DNA from: Prochloron sp. SP5CPC1
Lineage (GTDB): Bacteria > Cyanobacteriota > Cyanobacteriia > Cyanobacteriales > Prochloraceae
Assembly: GCA_014323965.1 (NCBI GenBank)
Contig: JACONB010000158.1
Span: forward strand, 1 to 11,208
DNA length: 11,208 bases
Direction: 5' to 3'
Under the pieces are notes generated by a model. That model searched no databases. It saw nothing but the letters and a program-made list of their open reading frames with translations, and had not been told where the DNA came from. This document shows, piece after piece, positions 6,818 to 11,208 of this stretch. Within the stretch, counting starts at the first letter, position 1. Each line of letters begins with the position of its first letter. A program made the translations under genes and the position numbers.

Positions 6818-7131
6818 CACTTGGTTTGAGCTTTAATGGTATTTTGTTATGGCATTAATAAATTAGTTAACTTTAATTAATCACAAGTCTATTAAGACAA
6901 TGGATCTTGAGTTGCATCCCCTGAATATCTTAATTGCAGCTAAACTACAACAGATGCCTGGGGAAGAGTCCATAAAGCAGGTATTTTGCCGGGAATGGTT
7001 GAAAAGCTTTCGATTGTGGGTGGCGATCTCTTCGGAGTTATCTAAAACTCTCATAAAACCTCATTTACTCATCAGTGTCTTCTCTTGGTATTGTAGAGAT
7101 GACACTGTATATCAACACACAACGCTTTATC
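6818..7131. other. Spacer with no convincing gene
   Basis: This AT-rich stretch separates the small antitoxin-like gene from hicB. An ATG at 6900 opens a frame of 96 codons ending at 7190, and a second phase shows a short protein-like run (HKAGILPGMVEKLSIVGGDL, near 6970-7030) ending in a stop. I recognise neither, and the first runs across the hicB start in another phase. The stretch may contain a decayed gene remnant. No tRNA, strong hairpin or clear promoter is seen. Confidence 0.4.
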
Positions 7132-7341
7132 ATGGCAACTCGTTATTTTACGGCTATCCTCCACAAGGAAGAAGATATGTACATAGCTGAATGTCCAGAA
7201 GTTGGCACAGTAGATCAAGGGGAGACAATTGAGGAGGCGATCGCAGGTCTAAGAGAGGCAACCAAGCTTTACTTGGAGGAGTTCCCTCTACCTGAAACAT
7301 CTCCTAGATTTGTGACTAACATTGAGGTTAACTATGCCTAG
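7132..7341 (+). CDS. hicB: HicB-family antitoxin
   Basis: The 69-residue product (MATRYFTAILHKEEDMYIAE...) has the compact partial RNase-H-like fold signature of HicB antitoxins: FTAIL and MYIAECPEVGTVDQGETIEE, then AIAGLREATKLYLEEF. HicB binds and neutralises the HicA mRNA interferase and usually represses its own operon. This is the short form without an extra DNA-binding domain. The start at 7132 matches the usual beginning of cyanobacterial relatives; ATG 7099 would add 11 residues, and no good ribosome site precedes either. A HIP1 site lies inside (7237-7244). The stop overlaps the start of hicA (ATGCCTAG, 7334-7341), so the two are translationally coupled in antitoxin-first order. Confidence 0.88.
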   Translation: MATRYFTAILHKEEDMYIAECPEVGTVDQGETIEEAIAGLREATKLYLEEFPLPETSPRFVTNIEVNYA

Positions 7342-7557
7342 ATTGCCACGAATCTCAAGCAGAAAGGCAATCCGTACACTTGAGCGATTAGGTTTCCATC
7401 AGGTTCGCAAAAAAGGGAGTCATGTTGTGATGAAGAAAGTAACTGAGTTCGCCGAAATTGGCTGTGTTCGATACATCAGGAACTGAAGGTCGGTACATTG
7501 AGAGGTATTCTAAAGCTTGCACAAGTTACCTCTGAAGAGTTTATCGAGAACCTATAG
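7334..7557 (+). pseudogene. hicA: hicA toxin gene with a one-base frameshift
   Basis: From ATG 7334 the frame reads MPRLPRISSRKAIRTLERLG, then FHQVRKKGSHVVMKK, which is the HicA double-stranded-RNA-binding-like fold including the catalytic His30 in GSH. It ends abruptly after ...EIGCVRYIRN with a TGA at 7484-7486 (50 residues). Moving one base at about 7469 restores the expected C-terminus: GCV-[V/P]-I-HQELKVGTLRGILKL followed by AQVTSEEFIENL and a TAG at 7555-7557. GTTCGATACAT would need to be GTTCCGATACAT, giving the family motif V-P-x-H-x-E-L. HicA proteins are normally about 70-75 residues, which the repaired form matches. The truncated product lacks the last strand and helix and is probably inactive, leaving an antitoxin without a working toxin. 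A sequencing error at this base would give the same picture. Confidence 0.85.
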
Positions 7558-7608
7558 CCCTTCGCGCTCCTATAGTTACAGATTTTACTGGGATATATGA
7601 CCTATTCT

Positions 7609-8343
7609 TTAAGGCAATATTAACTGACTATCTTGATTAAAAAACCGTCGATAAACCCCTTCCGTAACTAATAAAGTGGTGGTTAAATTAGTCAAAGCGA
7701 TCGCAAACAAAATTAAAATCTGGTAAGATGCTGCATTGAGGGGTTCGCTACCAGCTAATACTTGTCCCGTAAACATCCCCGGTAAACTTACCATTCCCAC
7801 TACCATCATACTGTTAATTGTGGGAATTAATCCCGTCCTAATTGCTTCAGTGCGATAACCTGCGATCGCTTGTTTCGGTGTTGCTCCCAAAGAGAGATGA
7901 GTTTCAATTTCCAAAGAACTGCTTTTTATTCTACTCACAAGACGTTCCCCAGACAGAGAAGCACTATTGAGTGCATTTCCAAGAATCATTCCCCCTAAAG
8001 GAATTAAATATTGAGGTTCGTACCAATGGGAAGGTTGAATGATTAAAATGATAGTATAGCTTAAAGTTAGAGCAGCACTGGCGAAAAGGGAACCCCAAAC
8101 TACAGGGAATAAACCCCTAATCTTCTTCCCAATGCGATTACGGGCTACTATAGCTGCTATAGTTAGCATTATCAAGAGAATACCCAGCACCCCCCAGGAA
8201 TTATCTAAAGCAAAGATAAACTCCAAAATGTAACCCACAATCATTAGTTGAAGGAGCGATCGCCCGGTGGCAAAAAGTAGCTGTCCTGACATGGCCAATT
8301 TCTGCCAGCTAGAAAGGGCGATCGCTATGCCCATAATGCCCAA
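7609..8343 (-). CDS. fetB: FetB-type ABC transporter permease (UPF0014), 5' end apparently out of frame
   Basis: The product is an integral membrane permease of the FetB/YbbM family, the partner of the FetA ATPase in iron (metal) export. The 244 residues include about six or seven hydrophobic helices and the family phrases ATGRSLLQLMIVGYILEFIF, MLTIAAIVARNRIGKKI, EPQYLIPLGGMILGNALN, ETHLSLGATPKQAI, TGLIPTINSMMVVGMVSLPG and EPLNAASYQILILFAIAL. The downstream portion is complete. The start is a problem: TTG at 8343 or ATG at 8334 falls within the first helix, and an in-frame TAG lies upstream. Dropping one T at the AAA on the plus strand (8354-8356) joins this frame to a GTG at 8380 and yields an N-terminus reading VVGWSVQVLALALGIMGI, about 256 residues, the normal family length. 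No fetA is in the window. The gene converges with hicA and diverges from a second hicB-like gene. Confidence 0.85.
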   Translation of the reverse strand: MGIMGIAIALSSWQKLAMSGQLLFATGRSLLQLMIVGYILEFIFALDNSWGVLGILLIMLTIAAIVARNRIGKKIRGLFPVVWGSLFASAALTLSYTIILIIQPSHWYEPQYLIPLGGMILGNALNSASLSGERLVSRIKSSSLEIETHLSLGATPKQAIAGYRTEAIRTGLIPTINSMMVVGMVSLPGMFTGQVLAGSEPLNAASYQILILFAIALTNLTTTLLVTEGVYRRFFNQDSQLILP

Positions 8344-8425
8344 AGCTAAGGCTAAATACCTGTACGCTCCATCCTACCACTGTTTTTGTTAAAATAAACC
8401 CAGATATATAAGGAGTTGTTCCATT

Positions 8426-8578
8426 GTGAAAGTCAAAGTAATTGTCCATAAAGAAGATGATGGTTACTGGGCAGAAGTACCAGCTATCCCAGGTTGTGCG
8501 ACTCAGGGTGACACCTTTGAAGAACTACTGCAAAATCTGTATGAAGCGGTAGAAGGTTGCTTAGAGAATAATCTGTAA
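8426..8578 (+). CDS. Short HicB-like antitoxin (50 aa), no toxin gene beside it
   Basis: A GTG at 8426, ten bases after AAGGAG (8410-8415), opens a 50-residue frame: MKVKVIVHKEDDGYWAEVPA, then IPGCATQGDTFEELLQNLYE and AVEGCLENNL. The G-Y-W-A-E-V-P-x-x-P-G-C-x-T-x-G-D-T pattern is the core of HicB/UPF0150 proteins. Relatives usually run about 65-75 residues, with another 15-25 after the 'EGCL' helix; this one stops directly after it. No HicA frame follows: the next 85 bases are a hairpin-rich repeat, then the convergent Uma2 gene. It is probably a solitary or shortened antitoxin. The start signals are good, so it may still be expressed. Confidence 0.8.
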   Translation: MKVKVIVHKEDDGYWAEVPAIPGCATQGDTFEELLQNLYEAVEGCLENNL

Positions 8579-8588
8579 AGAAATGCAG

Positions 8589-8667
8589 GGTAGGTGCGGC
8601 TCGATCAAGCGTGAAAGTAGCCGCTCGGAGACTCGCTCCAGCGCGGCATTGCCGTGCCCCTACTACC
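8589..8667. repeat. Hairpin-rich intergenic repeat between convergent genes
   Basis: GGTAG (8589-8593) is matched by CTACC (8663-8667) at the other end. Inside are GCGGCT/AGCCGC (8596-8601 and 8619-8624) and smaller GGAG/CTCC and GGC/GCC pairs. The end GCCGTGCCCCTAC resembles a dispersed cyanobacterial palindrome that appears in part at 399-411 too. It is G+C-rich against its flanks, overlaps the last codon of the Uma2 gene, and may terminate transcription from both sides. Confidence 0.55.
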
Positions 8668-9199
8668 TTTGCCTGCTCCTCATGGCCATTACCTCCTGAA
8701 CCGTCAGTTCCGGTAGTTGGCCTAAATTAGGCAAGGTATCAACTCCTGCACAAATTTGAGGTAAGTCATCTCCTTGCCACACCCAAACCTGCTGACGAGT
8801 CATGTCTATTAACCAAGCAAGTTGGGTTCCGTTGCTCAGACAGTGAAGAATTTTATTCTGTAAGTTTAGGGTGCTTTGGTCGAGGGAGCGAATTTCAATT
8901 AACCAGTCCGGGGCACCCTCTAGAGGGCCATCCTCATGGGGAAGACGAGAGAGGGCAACAACAGAAATATCCGGTACAGGCGAGTAGGGAGGAACCACAC
9001 AGCGCAGTTCTTGTACCGCTTCAAATCCTTCGGTATGATAATTGATATAGTTAACCAAGTGGCGCTGTAGCCTGGAGTGAAAAAGGGTGGGCATGGGTTT
9101 TTGCAGTGGGCGTCCGTTAAGGAACTCCCATGCGGGGGAGGCTTCAATGTTGGGTTCAGAGAGAAATTCGGCCAGGGGGATCATTGCTATAGATTCCAT
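8663..9199 (-). CDS. Uma2-family (DUF820) restriction-endonuclease-like protein
   Basis: The 178-residue product belongs to the Uma2 family of PD-(D/E)XK-fold nucleases, which is greatly expanded in cyanobacteria and has largely unknown targets. Visible marks are EFLNGRPLQKPMP followed by HSRLQRHLV (about 25-49), PVPDISVVAL with Asp77, DWLIEIRSLDQS with Glu102, Lys116 in LQNKILHCL, and the usual GTQLAWLIDM segment. These supply the D...E...K triad, so the enzyme looks intact. The ATG at 9199 is chosen because it overlaps the stop of the upstream Uma2 gene by 13 bases (ATGGAATCTATAG), a coupled arrangement, and gives a family-like N-terminus. ATG 9226 would add nine residues. It is probably co-transcribed with the upstream gene. 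Confidence 0.85.
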   Translation of the reverse strand: MESIAMIPLAEFLSEPNIEASPAWEFLNGRPLQKPMPTLFHSRLQRHLVNYINYHTEGFEAVQELRCVVPPYSPVPDISVVALSRLPHEDGPLEGAPDWLIEIRSLDQSTLNLQNKILHCLSNGTQLAWLIDMTRQQVWVWQGDDLPQICAGVDTLPNLGQLPELTVQEVMAMRSRQR

Positions 9200-9876
9200 G
9201 ATGCTTTTTTCCCCACTTCTTGCCATTTATTTCTCTTTCCTTTCCGCTCTCTAACCCAAGCACGAAAGGCTTTCATTGTTTTATTTCGCCCTTCAATTTT
9301 ACTCCGTTCGAGATACTCTGGTATAGCGTCACCTAGGGGAAAGCAGGGAAAATGAGGACTTTCCTTTTTCTGGACATATTCACTTTCTTGTAGCAGGTTA
9401 ATTTCTAAAATCCTACCATTAAATCGCCACAGTTCCCTTACCCCTAATGCTTGGTAATTATCCAACTTAGTTCGGGAAGTGATGTCTATTTCCAAAGCTA
9501 AATCTGGCGGCGGATCTACAGTTAAATCAATGCGCTTTTTCCCCCGAATAGTTGCTTCGTTTTCGATATAGAAACAGTCATCTGCTTCTACCCCTTGTTT
9601 TATGGTTTCGCTTTTAAAAGTTGTTGAACCCAAACTCCTAAATTCAATGTCAAGTTCTTCCAGGAGGACCTTCACCAAGTCAGCAATTATTACTTTATCA
9701 TCTTCATGTTCCGGTAACGGTACCATTATTTCTAAAACTCCTCCACTGTAATTAATGCGGGAACCCCGTTTTTCCCCGAATTCAAGAAGTAGTTGTTCGT
9801 ACATCGACCAACTTACATCAGTCATGAGAATTTGCTGACCCGGGGGAACAATTATTTGTTTCAGTTGGACTTCCAT
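9187..9876 (-). CDS. Uma2-family (DUF820) restriction-endonuclease-like protein, longer type
   Basis: The 229-residue product is a second Uma2 protein, only distantly like its neighbour. It has the SWSMYEQLLLEFGE start, an EIMVPLPEHEDDKVIIADLV stretch in the position of the MxPxxxxH segment of relatives, GVEADDCFYIENE (95-107), and the nuclease core PPPDLALEIDITSRTK with Asp125, Glu129 and Lys137. This is followed by LGVRELWRFNG and a basic tail (VRERKGKRNKWQEVGKK) rich in Lys and Arg. The tail may bind nucleic acid. The ATG at 9876 is preceded by a purine-rich but weak ribosome site and directly by a dispersed repeat (9887-9913). It is the first gene of a two-gene unit with the shorter Uma2 gene, which overlaps its end. 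A role in DNA cleavage or mobile-element biology is inferred from the family. Confidence 0.87.
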   Translation of the reverse strand: MEVQLKQIIVPPGQQILMTDVSWSMYEQLLLEFGEKRGSRINYSGGVLEIMVPLPEHEDDKVIIADLVKVLLEELDIEFRSLGSTTFKSETIKQGVEADDCFYIENEATIRGKKRIDLTVDPPPDLALEIDITSRTKLDNYQALGVRELWRFNGRILEINLLQESEYVQKKESPHFPCFPLGDAIPEYLERSKIEGRNKTMKAFRAWVRERKGKRNKWQEVGKKASWNL

Positions 9877-9886
9877 AGTTTCTTCT

Positions 9887-9913
9887 TCTCTGCGCCTTTG
9901 CGCCTCTGTGTGA
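9887..9913. repeat. Dispersed cyanobacterial repeat, copy 1 (TGCGCCTTTGCGCCTCTG)
   Basis: The sequence around GCGCCTTTGCGCC (9892-9904) is nearly the same as that at 10191-10218 in the same orientation, 305 bases away. It lies just upstream of the longer Uma2 gene, between its start and any promoter. I recognise this kind of string as widely scattered in cyanobacterial genomes. Confidence 0.7.
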
Positions 9914-10190
9914 CATTATAGTAGTTACCAGCTCAACGTTTAGTACCCTAATAAGATCGTCAATTGCTATTGCCCACCAAACCAGGTGTAGGGCGAACCC
10001 GCATCCGGTATAATAAACCGCTGAACGCTGCAACACAGAGTAAGAGAAAAGGGAGGGTTTTCTGAAGGTTCACGCTCAACAAGTTTTGAGGAAATAGATC
10101 GAGAAACAGGTAAGGTTTGATATAACCGAGAAAGACGTCCTAGTAGTGGGGACTTTGCCCCCGGAGAATTTACCAAAGCTTGGATACCGT
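9914..10190. other. Spacer between two divergent genes, no convincing gene
   Basis: The spacer is bounded by the two direct copies of the TTTGCGCC repeat. On the minus strand several phases are open for 60-70 codons and one shows a hydrophobic run (LPFLLLCVAAFSGLLYRM, about 10000-10060), but they change phase, have no start signals and match nothing I know. It may be the remains of a membrane-protein gene. A single AGTTACCAGCT (9923-9933) matches the heptamer repeat at 10872. Promoters for the genes at 9876 and 10236 should lie here or overlap the repeats; none is clear. Confidence 0.4.
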
Positions 10191-10218
10191 CTCTCCGCGT
10201 CTTTGCGCCTCTGCGTGA
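10191..10218. repeat. Dispersed cyanobacterial repeat, copy 2 (GCGTCTTTGCGCCTCTGCGTGA)
   Basis: GCGTCTTTGCGCC at 10197-10209, extended to ...CTCTGCGTGA, is the second direct copy of the element at 9887-9913, with few differences. It lies 18 bases before the ATG of the next gene, so it must be in that gene's leader or promoter region. Confidence 0.7.
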
Positions 10219-10235
10219 TTTTATCTAATAAACCG

Positions 10236-10871
10236 ATGTTAATTCCCCTCACCCGAGCGAAATTTGAGCAAATAATTCCTTTAATTGCTACTGGTCCTCA
10301 GTACGCTTATTATTGGGGCAAACCGAAAGATGTCTTAAGGCGACTGTTAATTTCCGTAGTCGCCCTAATATCGGTTTTGTTGTTGGTGCAGTTTATAGCT
10401 GGGGGTTCCAATGAACTAAAGTTAATCTTGGGGACAAGCGCAGGATTTTACTGGCTTTGGGCACCTGTCTTCTGGGCGAGTAGGCGCAATGCTAATTGCC
10501 GCAAATTTGCTTATAGCGGTTTTTGGCGCGGTCGAGTGCTGGATGTTTTTCTCACGGAAGAATTAATTGGGAAAGAAAAAACTGTCAACCAACGGGGGGA
10601 ATTAGTAATTATCGAAAATCGAGAGCGATGGATTAATCTGGTTCTCGGAGATAAAACCGGATTCACAGCCCAAGTGCAAGCACCTCTACGTCGCATTCAC
10701 AAAGTAATTGCCCCTGGGCAAATTGCCGAGTTATTAATTTTGTCGAGAAAATCAGATTTGAATCGGGTAGACAAAATTACAGATGCCTATATCCCTGCTC
10801 ATAATCTTTGGATCGGACAATATCCTTATCTGCGGCGGGATATTTTTGACCAAGTTAGCAATCGACTATAG
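10236..10871 (+). CDS. Conserved cyanobacterial two-helix membrane protein, function unknown
   Basis: The 211-residue product begins MLIPLTRAKFEQIIPLIATG, a start I recognise from a family widespread in cyanobacteria and sometimes labelled, on weak grounds, 'phosphate ABC transporter permease'. Only two membrane helices are visible (about 36-55 and 62-82), separated by a short GGSNE loop, so a true permease role is unlikely. The remaining 130 residues are soluble: a basic patch (ASRRNANCRKF), a strand-rich region with the INLVLGDKTGFTAQVQAPL segment, then AYIPAHNLWIGQYPYLRRDI near the end. With both termini probably cytosolic, it may be a membrane-tethered assembly or regulatory protein. ATG 10236 is chosen over ATG 10146, because the earlier 30 codons read through the dispersed repeat. 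Its ribosome site is poor. It stands alone, followed by repeats and a possible terminator. Confidence 0.85.
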   Translation: MLIPLTRAKFEQIIPLIATGPQYAYYWGKPKDVLRRLLISVVALISVLLLVQFIAGGSNELKLILGTSAGFYWLWAPVFWASRRNANCRKFAYSGFWRGRVLDVFLTEELIGKEKTVNQRGELVIIENRERWINLVLGDKTGFTAQVQAPLRRIHKVIAPGQIAELLILSRKSDLNRVDKITDAYIPAHNLWIGQYPYLRRDIFDQVSNRL

Positions 10872-10906
10872 CAGTTACCAGTTACCAGCTATCAGTTACC
10901 AGTTAG
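10872..10906. repeat. Five tandem heptamers, CAGTTAC type
   Basis: Directly after the stop codon come CAGTTAC, CAGTTAC, CAGCTAT, CAGTTAC and CAGTTAG, an uninterrupted series of seven-base units. Short tandem heptamers of this kind (STRR-like) are known from filamentous cyanobacteria, between genes. Confidence 0.8.
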
Positions 10907-10927
10907 TACTTAAAAAGTATTTTTTTT
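10905..10927 (+). terminator. Possible intrinsic terminator after the two-helix membrane protein gene
   Basis: AGTACTT (10905-10911) can pair with AAGTATT (10915-10921) across an AAA loop, with one G-T wobble, and is followed by an unbroken T run to 10927. The stem is short and AT-rich, so strength is doubtful, but position and orientation suit the upstream gene. Confidence 0.45.
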
Positions 10928-10948
10928 CTTAACCAAAGTATATACAGC

Positions 10949-10967
10949 TTAATGTAAGTTACATTAA
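10949..10967. promoter_or_regulatory. Perfect 19-base palindrome, possible binding site or shared terminator
   Basis: TTAATGTAA (10949-10957) and TTACATTAA (10959-10967) are exact inverted copies around one G. It lies two bases beyond the stop of the minus-strand gene, between convergent genes. As a hairpin it would lose the centre to a loop and has no T-tail. As DNA it looks like a dimer-protein site, but no promoter is beside it. The role is unknown. Confidence 0.4.
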
Positions 10968-10969
10968 TT

Positions 10970-11208
10970 TTATTCATATAATGTTGATGACTGGTTGAAC
11001 AAGGGAGATAGATATGCTACTAAAGCACCAAGAGCAAAGCCGATGGTATTGCGGACAAGAGGTAGTATGTCTGAAGTACGAGTGATGACAGGTCCGATCC
11101 CAAAAGCGATAAATAAAATTCCCCAGAGAGGGGACATAATTAAAGCCCACTGCCAAGCAACAATTTGACCTTCCTTTCGGGGAGCAGCAGCTATTCCGAG
11201 AATAACAC
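10970..11208 (-). CDS. Conserved membrane protein, C-terminal part only, runs in from beyond the window
   Basis: On the minus strand a frame open from the window edge gives 78 residues and a TAA at 10972-10970. It reads VILGIAAAPRKEGQIVAWQW, ALIMSPLWGILFIAFGIGPV, ITRTSDILPLVRNTIGFALG and ALVAYLSPLFNQSSTLYE. Two or three hydrophobic helices are visible, with the conserved-looking APRKEGQIVAWQW loop between them. I associate this sequence with a small integral membrane protein family of cyanobacteria that has no assigned function. It converges with the two-helix membrane protein gene. The start and N-terminal half are outside the window. Confidence 0.72.
   Translation of the reverse strand, partial: VILGIAAAPRKEGQIVAWQWALIMSPLWGILFIAFGIGPVITRTSDILPLVRNTIGFALGALVAYLSPLFNQSSTLYE

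Noticed and set aside
6900..7190. Plus-strand frame of 96 codons starting ATG 6900
   Set aside because: It has no ribosome site, resembles nothing known and runs across the hicB start in a different phase; treated as spacer.
9967..10176. Minus-strand frames of about 70 codons in the 9914-10190 spacer
   Set aside because: They change phase, lack starts and match nothing; at best a decayed remnant.
10872..10906. Heptamer series as a possible CRISPR array
   Set aside because: Units are seven bases with no spacers; it is a simple tandem repeat. No CRISPR array or cas gene is seen anywhere in the window.

Overview
The window looks like cyanobacterial chromosome, probably from a filamentous species. 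I counted ten copies of the HIP1 octamer GCGATCGC (for example at 1303, 2105, 2509, 3167, 6474, 7237, 7697, 7862, 8256 and 8318). The proteins are of cyanobacterial character: an AlgI-like MBOAT, a COG1453-type aldo/keto reductase, two Uma2 nucleases, HicB/HicA, FetB and two conserved membrane proteins of unknown function. Several short palindromic or low-complexity repeats are of kinds common in cyanobacterial genomes. The species cannot be fixed from the sequence alone.

Layout. Bases 1-280 hold the 5' part of a minus-strand MBOAT acyltransferase gene. Divergent from it, 454-2939 is a likely two-gene unit: an aldo/keto reductase and a single-pass membrane protein with a long helical repeat domain. 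An AT-rich spacer follows. Bases 3127-6335 carry the oddest element, a very large gene (about 1,050 codons if repaired) split by one frame change near 5155-5158. It is richer in G+C than its neighbours, contains no HIP1 site and has no clear start. Its architecture, as I remember it, resembles large uncharacterised proteins of fungi and some soil bacteria: a beta-propeller-like N-terminus, an Ig-like strand region, long amphipathic helices and hydrophobic segments. I read it as a horizontally acquired gene that is now interrupted, unless the frame break is a sequencing error.

From 6336 to 9913 the window is an accessory strip of small genes and repeats: two adjacent dispersed palindromes, a 58-residue antitoxin-like protein without a partner, a hicB-hicA pair whose toxin gene has lost one base, a minus-strand fetB metal-exporter permease whose first codons appear to be in the wrong frame, a second short HicB-like protein without a toxin, and two overlapping Uma2-family nuclease genes. 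Bases 10236-10871 encode a two-helix membrane protein conserved in cyanobacteria. It is followed by heptamer repeats, a weak terminator and a perfect 19-base palindrome. The window ends inside a convergent membrane-protein gene.

There is no pathway joining all these genes. The common theme of the middle section is turnover: foreign DNA, solitary antitoxins, a disabled toxin and three places where a single-base change would restore a family-like reading frame. Three such lesions in one window could mean real gene decay or homopolymer-type sequencing errors, and read-level checking would separate the two.
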